Below, one piece after another: positions 35,417-44,685 of a stretch of 64,000 nt of DNA. Position 1 is the first letter of the stretch. Each line of letters starts with the position of its first letter. This DNA comes from CALINF01 sp039990395 (lineage in GTDB: Bacteria; Pseudomonadota; Gammaproteobacteria; Pseudomonadales; Halieaceae). The notes beneath the pieces are model-generated. The model was not told the origin of the DNA and ran no database searches. It saw nothing but the letters and a program-made list of their open reading frames with translations. The stretch covers positions 310,001-374,000 of the forward strand of contig JBDXFZ010000139.1 of NCBI GenBank assembly GCA_039990395.1, in the 5' to 3' direction. The translations under genes and the position numbers were made by a program.

Positions 35417-35457
35417 CCGCGCCTTTTTCGCAGGCCCTTCCGGCACAGGAAATTTTC

Positions 35458-37269
35458 GTGATTGATGACCTCAGAAATATAGCCATTATTGCCCACGTTG
35501 ACCACGGCAAAACCACCTTGGTGGATTGCCTGTTACAGCAATCTGGCACGCTAGACCGTCGCAGTGAGGGCGCTGAGCGCATCATGGACTCCAATGATCA
35601 GGAGCGCGAGCGCGGCATTACCATTTTGGCCAAAAATACGGCCATCAAGTGGAACGACTTTCGCATCAATATCGTTGATACGCCCGGGCACGCCGATTTC
35701 GGTGGTGAAGTGGAGCGCGTACTGTCGATGGTTGACTCGGTTCTGTTGCTGGTTGATGCAGTGGATGGCCCAATGCCCCAGACGAGGTTTGTTACCTCCA
35801 AGGCATTTGAACGCGGCTTGCGTCCCATTGTTGTCGTTAACAAGGTGGATAGACCCGGAGCTCGCCCTGATTGGGTCGTGGACCAGGTGTTTGACCTGTT
35901 CGACAAGCTTGGCGCCACTGAGGAGCAGCTGGACTTCCCGGTTATCTTTGCCTCAGCCATTGAAGGAATTGCAGGGCTGGATCACGAAGACATGGCTACC
36001 GATATGCAGCCGTTGTTTGAGTCTGTGGTTGAGCATGTGCCCGCGCCAGAAGTGAACGCTGATGGGCCACTGCAGCTGCAGATCAGTGCTCTGGATTACA
36101 ACAGCTATGTGGGCGTGATTGGCGTAGGGCGAATCACCCGTGGTGTGCTTAAGCCAAATTCCCCCGTGGTGGTTGTCGATAGCCAGGGTAACACCCGCAA
36201 TGGCCGTGTGCTGCAAGTCATGGGTTACAGCGGACTGGAGCGGGTTGATGTAGAAAGTGCCGAGGCCGGTGACATTGTGTGTGTGACGGGCATCGAGGGG
36301 CTTAATATTTCGGACACTCTGTGCTCTGCCGATAATGTAGAGGCGCTGCCACCACTGACCGTTGATGAACCTACTGTCAGCATGACTTTTCAGGTGAATG
36401 ATTCACCCTTTGCAGGCAAGGAAGGAAAATTCGTCACCACGCGCAACATCAAAGAGCGCTTGGAGCGCGAGTTGATTCACAATGTGGCATTACGTGTTGA
36501 ACCGGGTGATACGCCCGATAAATTTAAAGTATCGGGCCGCGGGGAATTGCATCTATCGGTATTAATCGAAACGATGCGTCGGGAAGGCTTCGAACTCGGT
36601 GTGTCCAGACCGGAGGTGATTCAGCGAGAGATCGACGGTGTGTTGCAAGAGCCGTTCGAGCAGCTGGTCATTGACTGCGAAGACCAGCATCAGGGCTCCA
36701 TCATGGAAGAGCTGGGCTTGCGCCGCGCTGAGCTCGAAAACATGGTTCCCGATGGCAAGGGGCGAGTACGATTAGAATTCATCGTACCGGCTCGTGGTCT
36801 GATCGGTTTCCGCTCGCAGTTTCTCACGATGACGTCGGGCAGTGGCATCATGACTCACGTGTTTGATCACTATGGTCCCGTAAAGAATGCGGAGATGATC
36901 CACCGCACCAACGGTGTCCTCGTGTCTATGGTCAAAGGCAAGACGTTGGCCTATGGACTGTTCAATCTGCAGGATAGGGGGCGTCTCTATATCGATCCAA
37001 ACGTGGATGTATACGAAGGACAGATTATTGGCCTGCACAGTCGAAGCAATGATCTGACGGTGAACCCAACCAAGGCCAAGCAGCTGACCAATGTGCGAGC
37101 GTCGGGCACGGATGAAGCGTTGACTCTTACGCCGCCCGTACGACATACCCTTGAGCAGGCTCTTGAGTTTATTGAGGAAGATGAGCTGGTTGAGGTAACG
37201 CCAGAGAGCATCCGCCTGCGCAAGAAATTGCTCCAGGAGCACGAGCGCCGTCGCGCCAGCCGCGGCTAG
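35458..37269 (+). CDS. typA: ribosome-associated GTPase TypA/BipA
   Basis: A 603-residue translational GTPase (E. coli 607). G motifs are AHVDHGKTTL, the switch-I segment RERGITI, VDTPGHADFGGE and NKVDRPGA, followed by EF-G-like domains and the BipA-specific C-terminus. It binds ribosomes and helps 50S assembly at low temperature and under stress. The GTG at 35458 has AGGA seven bases upstream and gives IDDLRNIAIIAHVDHGK, the expected N-terminus. It is followed 7 bases later by dtd. Its upstream region is shared with glnA, as in E. coli. Confidence 0.97.
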   Translation: MIDDLRNIAIIAHVDHGKTTLVDCLLQQSGTLDRRSEGAERIMDSNDQERERGITILAKNTAIKWNDFRINIVDTPGHADFGGEVERVLSMVDSVLLLVDAVDGPMPQTRFVTSKAFERGLRPIVVVNKVDRPGARPDWVVDQVFDLFDKLGATEEQLDFPVIFASAIEGIAGLDHEDMATDMQPLFESVVEHVPAPEVNADGPLQLQISALDYNSYVGVIGVGRITRGVLKPNSPVVVVDSQGNTRNGRVLQVMGYSGLERVDVESAEAGDIVCVTGIEGLNISDTLCSADNVEALPPLTVDEPTVSMTFQVNDSPFAGKEGKFVTTRNIKERLERELIHNVALRVEPGDTPDKFKVSGRGELHLSVLIETMRREGFELGVSRPEVIQREIDGVLQEPFEQLVIDCEDQHQGSIMEELGLRRAELENMVPDGKGRVRLEFIVPARGLIGFRSQFLTMTSGSGIMTHVFDHYGPVKNAEMIHRTNGVLVSMVKGKTLAYGLFNLQDRGRLYIDPNVDVYEGQIIGLHSRSNDLTVNPTKAKQLTNVRASGTDEALTLTPPVRHTLEQALEFIEEDELVEVTPESIRLRKKLLQEHERRRASRG

Positions 37270-37276
37270 TTTCTGC

Positions 37277-37717
37277 ATGAAAGCGCTGCTGCAACGGGTT
37301 CGTCAAGCCAGCGTCCGCGTCGATGGTGACATCGTCGGTGAGATCGGGCAGGGGCTTTTGGTACTGCTGGGGTTAGACAAAAACGACAGCCCAGAACTGG
37401 GTGAGCGCATGCTCGACAAGATTTTGGCCTATCGACTGTTTGCTGATGATTCCAGCAGGATGAATCGTAGTGTCGCTGATATCGGTGGTGGAGTTTTGCT
37501 GGTGTCGCAGTTCACACTATCGGCGGATACCCGCAAGGGCCTGCGGCCCAGTTTTTCCAGTGCACTGCCGCCGGCGGAGGCGCAGAGGCTTTACGAAACG
37601 ATGCTTACCAGTTTGAAGGGCAAGCATGCGCCAGTTGCGGCAGGCTCCTTCGGGGCAGATATGGAGGTCGCGCTTGTTAATGATGGCCCGGTAACGTTTC
37701 TGCTAGAGCTAGATTGA
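37277..37717 (+). CDS. dtd: D-aminoacyl-tRNA deacylase
   Basis: A 146-residue DTD enzyme that removes D-amino acids and glycine mischarged on tRNA. The key motifs are VSQFTLSAD and the Gly-Pro motif in NDGPVTFLLEL at the end. It follows typA closely and should be in the same transcript. Its stop touches the converging elaA gene. Confidence 0.96.
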   Translation: MKALLQRVRQASVRVDGDIVGEIGQGLLVLLGLDKNDSPELGERMLDKILAYRLFADDSSRMNRSVADIGGGVLLVSQFTLSADTRKGLRPSFSSALPPAEAQRLYETMLTSLKGKHAPVAAGSFGADMEVALVNDGPVTFLLELD

Positions 37718-38173
37718 CTAAGCGGTGCAGTCCAGCAGCATGTGCCGATGTGGAATTCCATCCTCGATGTATTCATCGCCTAGGGGCGTAAAACCCAGGC
37801 TGCCATAGAAGCTCTGCAGGTGCGCTTGTGCACCAATCTGTATATTTGAATTGGGCCAACGCGCTCGATTGTAATCAATGCCGCGCTGTACCAGTTCTCT
37901 TCCCAGTTTTAATCCGCGCCCCGCTGGAGCAACCACGATGCGTCCGATGGAGCTCTCCTGATAGCTGGCTCCGGGGGGTAGGCACCGTTGGTACGCGACA
38001 ATGTCGTTGCTCCTCCAGGCACACATGTGTGTTGCCATAGCGTCCAAGTTGTCCAGATCGGGATAGATACAATCCTGCTCAATAATGAAGACGTTCTGTC
38101 GTAGCTGCAGGATTGCATACAATTGGGCAGGGGTAAGGTCGTCGAACGCCGCTGTTTGCCAATCAAGAGTCAT
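37718..38173 (-). CDS. elaA: ElaA-like GNAT acetyltransferase
   Basis: A 151-residue GNAT protein close to E. coli ElaA (153 residues): LRQNVFIIEQDCIYPDLDNLD at 23-43 and the late segment FYGSLGFTPLGDEYIEDGIPHRHM are diagnostic. The acetyl-CoA loop region is IGRIVVAPAGRGLKLG. The substrate is unknown. The ATG at 38173 comes one base after the slyD stop, so it is probably translated by reinitiation. A longer frame up to 38284 overlaps slyD and is not used. Confidence 0.92.
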   Translation of the reverse strand: MTLDWQTAAFDDLTPAQLYAILQLRQNVFIIEQDCIYPDLDNLDAMATHMCAWRSNDIVAYQRCLPPGASYQESSIGRIVVAPAGRGLKLGRELVQRGIDYNRARWPNSNIQIGAQAHLQSFYGSLGFTPLGDEYIEDGIPHRHMLLDCTA

Positions 38174-38174
38174 T

Positions 38175-38657
38175 TTAATGCTGATGCCCACCCGGGCCGT
38201 GTGCGTGACCGTGAGAGATTTCCTCCGCGGTGGCCTGGCGGACGTCCAGGATATCGATGGCAAAGTGCAGCGTCTTGCCCGCAAGTGGGTGATTTGTGTC
38301 TATCTCGGCGCTATGCCTACCAACTTTAGTCACTGTGACGGGTCGTCTGCCATCACTGGTGTTTAGGTGCACGCTCATGCCCGGGCGCAGTTTGCCCTTG
38401 AATACCAGATGTTTGACGGGCACTTTCTGCAATTGCTCCGGTCTGCCTGGGCCATAGGCATGTTCTGGCTCCAATATCACCGACACCGACTCTCCCGCAG
38501 CATGACCTTCAAGGGCCTCTTCGAGCCCCCCAATGATATTATTCGCGCCGTGTAGGTACGCGGTGGGCTGCGCATCATGAGAGCTCTCCAGCTCGACGCC
38601 GGAGTCATCTGTTAGTGAGTAGTGGAAGGTGGCAATGGTATCGCGGCCAATATTCAC
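38175..38657 (-). CDS. slyD: SlyD-like FKBP peptidyl-prolyl isomerase
   Basis: A 160-residue FKBP of the SlyD type. The FKBP half is split by an insert-in-flap chaperone domain (about 68-125), and DTIATFHYSL with GLEEALEGHAAGE are family signatures. The C-terminus is histidine-rich (HGHAHGPGGHQH), so it can bind nickel or other metals, though it is shorter than the E. coli tail. It may act in folding or hydrogenase-type metal delivery. It precedes elaA in a two-gene unit. Confidence 0.93.
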   Translation of the reverse strand: MNIGRDTIATFHYSLTDDSGVELESSHDAQPTAYLHGANNIIGGLEEALEGHAAGESVSVILEPEHAYGPGRPEQLQKVPVKHLVFKGKLRPGMSVHLNTSDGRRPVTVTKVGRHSAEIDTNHPLAGKTLHFAIDILDVRQATAEEISHGHAHGPGGHQH

Positions 38658-38876
38658 GGTGCTTCCTCAGTAGTGTTGGCGAGATGTTACTGGTATCGGC
38701 GCGCCAGCGGTAGAGTTTAACGCCTGTAAATTCAGTATTACCCGTTCTCCGTCTGGCAGTAAGTTGCTACTATAGTGCATCGTTTGCGCCGGCGGGTGTA
38801 ATGAGAACAATAGATAAGCTAAAGTTTCACGAGCGTGCCATCGCAGCGCGCTGCAGACAACTAAAAGGCCCTGCCC

Positions 38877-39683
38877 ATGCTGGCAAATGCTGAACTCGCC
38901 CAAGACTTCGCGCTGCTAGACGAGCAGTTCAAGGAGCTTGTTGCCTCGCTTACCGATCTCTCCGGTATCCCTCCGGTGCGGATGGAGGTGGAAGTAACCC
39001 CGGCCGGTAACTTCCGTGGCTTTGACGGTGGCAAGTTTTACGTTGTAGACAGTGGCTCGATCACGGCGCGCTACAAGGGCAGCACAGTGTTCATCCTCAA
39101 TGAGGGCGACCTTCTATTACCCGACATTGCAGGACACACCGATGTCGACATCGCCGTTCTATACGGTAGTGAGGCGGGCGCGAGTTTGTATGCGTACCCG
39201 GCGATGGAGTTCATGCAGAAAGTCTTTGGTGACCCTACCGGGGTTAAATTATGGACTCGCATGCTAATCACTTACTCAGGCATGATGCTGCGCCTCACCG
39301 CATCGTTAACAGATATTGAGACGACGGCAACACCTGGGTTTGAGCTGTATGAGCCAGGTGATGTGATTATCGAGCAGGGTGAGCGCGCGGACTTTGTGTT
39401 TAATCTAACCTCGGGTATAGCTGATGTACTTGTCGATAATGTTATCGTTGGGCGCATTAGCGAGGGTGAAATCTTCGGGGCAATGGCGGCGCTGACGCAC
39501 GCTGATCGCAGTGCAACGGTCAGAGCCAAAACACTCTGCTCTGTGGTTAAGGTTCCCAAGGAGCAATTCACAGATCTGATCCGCAGTAACCCCGCTACTA
39601 TTCACAGCTTGCTGGTAGATATGGCCAATTCGATAGTAAACCTTAATGAACAGTTGGTTGGATTGCAGAATAGATCCGGCTAG
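38877..39683 (+). CDS. tandem cyclic-nucleotide-binding-fold protein
   Basis: A 268-residue soluble protein with a clear CNB domain at about 150-250 (ELYEPGDVIIEQGERAD, then DRSATVRAKT) and a weaker CNB-like half at about 35-115. In the phosphate-binding cassette, Arg211-Ser212 are kept, but the glutamate that grips the ribose in CRP-like proteins is replaced (FGAM, Ala202). No DNA-binding domain is present. It may therefore bind an atypical ligand or none, and act through protein contacts. It lies just before parC on the same strand, with a 97-base gap. Its function is unknown. Confidence 0.75.
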   Translation: MLANAELAQDFALLDEQFKELVASLTDLSGIPPVRMEVEVTPAGNFRGFDGGKFYVVDSGSITARYKGSTVFILNEGDLLLPDIAGHTDVDIAVLYGSEAGASLYAYPAMEFMQKVFGDPTGVKLWTRMLITYSGMMLRLTASLTDIETTATPGFELYEPGDVIIEQGERADFVFNLTSGIADVLVDNVIVGRISEGEIFGAMAALTHADRSATVRAKTLCSVVKVPKEQFTDLIRSNPATIHSLLVDMANSIVNLNEQLVGLQNRSG

Positions 39684-39780
39684 ATCTATTCAATTCTTGT
39701 TTCCTGCTGTTTGATAGCGCGGTACCTGCCTGGGCAGCCGCTATACAAATGGCACTCTATGACAACAACGGATAAACGGA

Positions 39781-42039
39781 ATGTCTGATTCTGTACAAAT
39801 TGAAAATGATGGCACCGAGGTGGTGTCTCTCAAGCAGTATGCCGAGAAGGCCTACCTGGATTACTCCATGTATGTCATTTTGGATCGAGCACTGCCAAAC
39901 ATAGGCGATGGTCTCAAGCCCGTTCAGCGACGCATTGTTTACGCAATGAGTGAGCTCGGCCTCAAGGCGAGCGCTAAGTTTAAGAAGTCGGCACGTACTG
40001 TGGGCGATGTGATTGGTAAGTTTCATCCTCACGGCGATAGCGCTGCGTATGAGGCAATGGTCTTGATGGCGCAGGACTTCAGTTATCGATACCCACTGGT
40101 CGATGGGCAGGGCAACTGGGGCTCACCGGACGACCCTAAGTCTTTCGCTGCTATGCGCTACACCGAATCACGCCTCACAGCGTATGCGGAGGTGCTGTTG
40201 GCTGAACTGGGCCAGGGTACGGTCGATTGGGTACCTAATTTTGACGGTACGCTTGAAGAGCCCTCGGTTTTGCCTGCGCAAGTACCCAATGTATTGCTTA
40301 ATGGCACTACCGGAATCGCGGTGGGGATGGCAACCGATATTCCGCCACACAATTTAAGAGAAGTTGTCACGGCTGCCATCAAGCTGCTGGAGGCGCCGAA
40401 AACATCACTAGAGGAAATATGTGAACTGATCCTGGCGCCGGATTTTCCGACGGAAGCAGAGATCATTACGCCTCGGGATGAGATAGCGGCGATATATGCC
40501 AGCGGTCGCGGTGGATTACGTATGCGTGCGGTTTGGGAGAAAGAGTCAGGCGACATTGTGGTTAATGCGTTGCCGTATCAGGTATCGGGTTCGCGCGTTC
40601 TGGAGCAGATTGCGGCACAGATGCAGGCGAAAAAGCTGCCGATGGTTGCCGACCTACGTGATGAGTCTGATCACGAGAACCCCACGCGGCTCGTGATTGT
40701 GCCGCGCTCAAACCGGGTGGATCATGAAGCGTTGATGAGCCATCTGTTTGCGTCAACCGATCTGGAGCGAAGCTACCGGGTTAACCTGAATATGATTGGG
40801 ATTGACGGACGCCCTGCAGTTAAGTCCCTCGATAAAATCCTCAAGGAGTGGCTGAAATTCCGGACCGAAACGGTCCGCCGTCGACTCCAGTTCCGTTTGG
40901 AAAAAGTCCTTAAGCGGATTCATATTCTAGAAGGTTATCTTGTAGCTTATCTGAACATCGACGAGGTGATTCATATCATCCGAACGGCGGAAAAGCCCAA
41001 GCCGGCGTTGATGGAGCGTTTCAGTATCTCAGACGTGCAGGCTGAGGCGATTCTGGAGCTCAAGTTGCGCAATCTTGCCAAGCTTGAGGAAATGAAGATC
41101 AAGGGCGAACAGGACGAGCTCGAACAAGAGCGTGACCAGCTGGAAAAAACTCTGGGTAGCGATGCTCGTCTGAAAACCTTGATAAAGAAAGAGCTTAAGG
41201 CCGTAGCTGAAGAGTACGGCGACGTTCGTCGCTCGCCACTGGCAGAGCGAGAGGAGGCCAGGGCCTTCAGCGAGCTTGAGTTGATGAGCGCCGACCCAAT
41301 TACCGTGGTCATGTCAGAAAAAGGCTGGATACGAGCGGCTAAAGGCCATGATATTGACCCCGAGGCACTGAGCTATAAATCGGGCGATGGCTTCAAAATG
41401 GCTGCCCACGGCAAGAGCAACCAGCCGGCGATTATCCTCGACTCAACAGGCAGAGCCTATACCGTTTCCTCACATAACCTGCCCTCTGCCCGTGGCCAGG
41501 GAGAACCCGTAACAGGCAGGATCAATCCACCTTCCGGCGCAACTTTTGAGGGTCTGATGATGGGTGCGCCAGAAGATCTTTTTCTGTTGGCGAGCGATGC
41601 CGGCTATGGATTTGTGGCGAAGCTTGCAGATCTGCAAACCAAAAACCGAGCGGGTAAGGCAGCATTAAAACTACCCAAAGGGGGGTTGGTGATTCAACCT
41701 GCGGGCGTGCGAGAAACGGAATCGTCCTGGGTGGCTGCAGTGTCAAATGAGGGCCGGCTCTTGCTATTCCCACTCGCCGACTTGCCGCAACTTGCACGCG
41801 GGAAGGGAAATAAGATCATTGGGATTCCCGGCGCACGAGTCGTGAGCCGCGAGGAATTTGTCGTAGCGGTACAGGTGCTTACTGATAGCGATGCTCTGGT
41901 GGTTTATGCGGGTAAGCGTCATCTCAAGCTGAAGTTCAACGAGCTAGAGCACTATCAGGGAGAGCGGGGTCGCCGCGGCAATAAGTTGCCACGAGGCTTC
42001 CAAAAAGTTGACGGTATGACGGTAGAGAGAAAAGGCTAA
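39781..42039 (+). CDS. parC: DNA topoisomerase IV subunit A
   Basis: A 752-residue ParC. The catalytic tyrosine lies in AAMRYTESRLT, and KSARTVGDVIGKFHPHGDSAAYEAMV holds the quinolone-target serine-equivalent position. The coiled-coil gate is near 420-490, and the C-terminal beta-pinwheel has fewer blades than GyrA and no GyrA box. With ParE it unlinks daughter chromosomes. The stop is 27 bases from the converging smp-like gene. Confidence 0.97.
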   Translation: MSDSVQIENDGTEVVSLKQYAEKAYLDYSMYVILDRALPNIGDGLKPVQRRIVYAMSELGLKASAKFKKSARTVGDVIGKFHPHGDSAAYEAMVLMAQDFSYRYPLVDGQGNWGSPDDPKSFAAMRYTESRLTAYAEVLLAELGQGTVDWVPNFDGTLEEPSVLPAQVPNVLLNGTTGIAVGMATDIPPHNLREVVTAAIKLLEAPKTSLEEICELILAPDFPTEAEIITPRDEIAAIYASGRGGLRMRAVWEKESGDIVVNALPYQVSGSRVLEQIAAQMQAKKLPMVADLRDESDHENPTRLVIVPRSNRVDHEALMSHLFASTDLERSYRVNLNMIGIDGRPAVKSLDKILKEWLKFRTETVRRRLQFRLEKVLKRIHILEGYLVAYLNIDEVIHIIRTAEKPKPALMERFSISDVQAEAILELKLRNLAKLEEMKIKGEQDELEQERDQLEKTLGSDARLKTLIKKELKAVAEEYGDVRRSPLAEREEARAFSELELMSADPITVVMSEKGWIRAAKGHDIDPEALSYKSGDGFKMAAHGKSNQPAIILDSTGRAYTVSSHNLPSARGQGEPVTGRINPPSGATFEGLMMGAPEDLFLLASDAGYGFVAKLADLQTKNRAGKAALKLPKGGLVIQPAGVRETESSWVAAVSNEGRLLLFPLADLPQLARGKGNKIIGIPGARVVSREEFVVAVQVLTDSDALVVYAGKRHLKLKFNELEHYQGERGRRGNKLPRGFQKVDGMTVERKG

Positions 42040-42065
42040 CCCGAGAACCCCGATTAGTTGAAGGG

Positions 42066-43313
42066 TTAGGCTGGCTCCTCCAGACGGCGGAGGATGAGGC
42101 GTAACTGGCGTTCGAGCAGGTCATCATAGGGGCCTTCGAACCCCGCGAGCTCTGCCGGAGCGCCTTCGTGATCCGATGCTTTCAAGTTCAGCCGCCCTGC
42201 AACGTCGACATCATTGCAAACGGCCTCGCTGAGGCGAATGACGCCCACAGCGCCTGAGCCGCTGAGTTGTAACTCGTCCAATGTAGATTGCATATACAGT
42301 CCGGGGTAGATATCCGTGCCATCGCCGGCGCCTAGCTCGCTGTAGCCGATTGCCATACCCATACCGAGGGTTAAGCTCATCTGCTTTTCCATGCCATGAC
42401 TGACGGTACTGATTAGCCAGGCGCATGATGCCGCACGAAACGCTGCGCTGCCCGCGCTGCTCTCCCCGGTAAAATATACAACCAGGCCAAACTGCCGAGC
42501 CACGTGCAATTCCCCACCGTAGAATCCAGCGGCCGCATACACCACCTGGTGCAGCCTGTCGGTGTAGCGATGTAAGCTGTGTTCATCCAGCGTATCCACA
42601 TAGTCTGCAAGGCTCGCCAGATGAAGATATAGCACAGCAGTAGACTGGTAGTTCTCTTCTTTGGGGCCTGCACTACTGCGAGTGCGCAACAGGTCCATCG
42701 GTAGGGATTCTATCTTTCGGGTGAGTAAGGTCAGTTCATTACCCGGTGTACGCTCCTGTGGCGTATCTTCCAGGGAAACAGTGCGTGCGAGTTGTGCCAC
42801 CCGTCGTGCGGTGCCTGCAGCCAACTGTAATGTGATGGCATAAACCGTCAGGCTCAGTAGTATCGCCAGGCCGACCAGGCTTAGCAGAAATCGGGATCTC
42901 GCGGCTGCCGCTGTGTCTGTACTGATTGTTATCACCACCTCTCCGGCGACGTCGTCTTCAATCAATACGGGTGCGTTGAACTCCTGTAAATTACGGCCCA
43001 GAGCCGACCCCGCTTGTCCAAGAGCTCGCCCCTCCACATCAAAAATGGCGACCTTTTCAGCCGAGGATGTTTCTACGAAACGCTGCAGCGATGCGGTGGC
43101 GTTGAGAAGATCTCCGGTCTCCAGTGCAGTGCTTATGCGACGTGCAATTTGGCTGGCGAGGGCGTTCCCGTATTCCGCCTGCTGAGACTCTTGCAGATGC
43201 TGCCCTGAGATGCCGGCCAGTGCCACCAGAGCGAGGCTCACGATCAGGCAAGACGTTGCGCATACCAGGGCGATTTGCTGGCTGAGAGCTAATTGTATAA
43301 AGCGGTTCTTCAC
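42066..43313 (-). CDS. Smp/AhpA-like membrane protein
   Basis: A 415-residue inner-membrane protein. One helix near 12-33 and another near 142-165 flank a periplasmic domain. The rest is cytoplasmic: a HAMP-like linker and a domain from about 225 resembling a class III nucleotide-cyclase fold (AVLYLHLASLADYVD, LGMGMAIGYSEL) but lacking recognisable metal-binding aspartates. E. coli has smp (ytjB) divergent from serB in the same way, which supports the call. Its function is unclear. Older haemolysin/virulence names for this family are poorly supported. Confidence 0.72.
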   Translation of the reverse strand: MKNRFIQLALSQQIALVCATSCLIVSLALVALAGISGQHLQESQQAEYGNALASQIARRISTALETGDLLNATASLQRFVETSSAEKVAIFDVEGRALGQAGSALGRNLQEFNAPVLIEDDVAGEVVITISTDTAAAARSRFLLSLVGLAILLSLTVYAITLQLAAGTARRVAQLARTVSLEDTPQERTPGNELTLLTRKIESLPMDLLRTRSSAGPKEENYQSTAVLYLHLASLADYVDTLDEHSLHRYTDRLHQVVYAAAGFYGGELHVARQFGLVVYFTGESSAGSAAFRAASCAWLISTVSHGMEKQMSLTLGMGMAIGYSELGAGDGTDIYPGLYMQSTLDELQLSGSGAVGVIRLSEAVCNDVDVAGRLNLKASDHEGAPAELAGFEGPYDDLLERQLRLILRRLEEPA

Positions 43314-43412
43314 GCGATGTTGGGTAAAGACTATGACCTAGAGACGAAGCGAGCAGTATACCGAGGAGAGCCATGCTGTGTTAGCACTTGTTCACGAAGC
43401 CGGGAATTGGTT

Positions 43413-43440
43413 TTGCCTCACTGTGAGCAACAGGTACACT
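43413..43440 (+). promoter_or_regulatory. sigma-70 promoter of serB
   Basis: TTGCCT (43413-43418), 16 bases, TACACT (43435-43440). It would start transcripts about 25 bases before the serB start. Confidence 0.6.
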
Positions 43441-43471
43441 AGCGCGCTTCACAGTCTGTAGGACGAACGCC

Positions 43472-44683
43472 TTGAGCGATATCCAGCTGATAACTTTTTC
43501 CGGAGACGATCACCCAGGTGTTACCGCAGGTATTACAGCCATCCTGGCGGAGCACGATGTCAATGTGCTGGATATTGGTCAGGCGGTTATCCATTCCACG
43601 TTGTCGATCGGTATCCTGGTGGAAGTGCCGGATCATGATCACAGAAGGCAAGTTGTAGGTGCACTCACTGCCTATGGTGAAGGGGAAGGGCTGCGGGCTC
43701 GATTCTCTGATGTAACGCCTCAGAGCTATGAAAACTGGGTGAATGCGCAGGGTCGTGCGCGATTTATCGTTACCCTCTTGGCGCGAAAAATTACTGCCAA
43801 TCAGCTTGGACTTGTTACCGCAGTAGTGCACCGGCACGGTTTGAATATTGACAGCATCAACCGTCTCTCTGGTCGCATTCCCTTGGGTGATCTACCCCCG
43901 CTCAGTAAGGCCTGTGTTGAATTTTCCTTGCGCGGTCCGCTAGCTGATGAGCCGGCTTTCAGAAAGGACCTGATGGAAACCGCCAGCCATCTGGAGGTCG
44001 ATCTCGCTTTCCAAAGAGACAATATGTATCGCCGCAATCGTCGTCTCGTGGCGTTTGATATGGACTCCACCTTGATCGAAGCGGAAGTGATTGACGAGCT
44101 TGCCATTGCCGCTGGTGTTGGCGATCAGGTAAGTGCGATTACAGAACGAGCCATGCGGGGCGAATTGGATTTTGCCTCAAGCTTTCGCGAGCGACTGGCA
44201 CTGTTAGAGGGGCTGGAAGAATCTTCACTAGAGCGTATTGCCAGTAAGCTGAAAGTCACCGAGGGTGCTGAACATCTGATCGCGACCTTGAAGTCTCTGG
44301 GGTACAAAACCGTTATTCTGTCCGGGGGCTTTACCTACTTTGCCAAGTATCTGCAGCAGCGCCTGGGCATAGATTATGTTTATGCCAACGAGCTCGATAT
44401 TGTTGATGGCAAGCTCACTGGTCGAGTGACTGGCGAAATAGTAGATGGTGATCGCAAAGCACTGCTTCTCAAAGAGCTGGCCGCACGTGAGGGTTTGCAG
44501 CTTGAGCAGGTGATCGCAGTAGGAGATGGAGCCAATGATCTACCCATGCTCAGCGCGGCAGGTCTGGGGATAGCATTTCGAGCAAAACCCGTGGTGCAAC
44601 AGTCGGCCGAGCAGTCTATTTCCACACTTGGACTGGATGCCATTTTATATCTACTGGGTTTTTCAGACCGCTACCAGAGATAG
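43472..44683 (+). CDS. serB: phosphoserine phosphatase
   Basis: A 403-residue SerB, the last step of serine synthesis. Two ACT-like domains fill about 1-175. The HAD domain begins FDMDSTL, with nucleophile Asp196 and general acid Asp198, and ends GDGANDLPML. The start is TTG at 43472, preceded by AGGA at eight bases, and no better start exists before SDIQLITFSG. It diverges from the smp-like gene and converges with the PilZ-like gene. Confidence 0.96.
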   Translation: MSDIQLITFSGDDHPGVTAGITAILAEHDVNVLDIGQAVIHSTLSIGILVEVPDHDHRRQVVGALTAYGEGEGLRARFSDVTPQSYENWVNAQGRARFIVTLLARKITANQLGLVTAVVHRHGLNIDSINRLSGRIPLGDLPPLSKACVEFSLRGPLADEPAFRKDLMETASHLEVDLAFQRDNMYRRNRRLVAFDMDSTLIEAEVIDELAIAAGVGDQVSAITERAMRGELDFASSFRERLALLEGLEESSLERIASKLKVTEGAEHLIATLKSLGYKTVILSGGFTYFAKYLQQRLGIDYVYANELDIVDGKLTGRVTGEIVDGDRKALLLKELAAREGLQLEQVIAVGDGANDLPMLSAAGLGIAFRAKPVVQQSAEQSISTLGLDAILYLLGFSDRYQR

Positions 44684-44685
44684 GG

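Larger units (their letters stand above)
34990..35457. other. glnA-typA intergenic control region
   Basis: A 468-base gap between divergent genes. It holds the glnA leader of about 109 bases, the glnA sigma-54 promoter (35109-35124), two NtrC palindromes (35196-35233), a TATACT box for typA (35411-35416) and the typA ribosome site (AGGA, 35447-35450). The frame of typA stays open upstream to 35236 without a stop. The hypothetical extra residues look unlike any protein I know, so I read it as noncoding. Confidence 0.7.

Noticed and set aside
35236..35457. N-terminal extension of TypA
   Set aside because: TypA begins at the GTG at 35458, with AGGA at seven bases and the conserved N-terminus; the upstream stretch holds promoter elements.
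42036..42069. CTAACCC/GGGTTAG inverted repeat at the parC end as terminator
   Set aside because: The seven-base arms are 20 bases apart and no T-run follows; weak at best.
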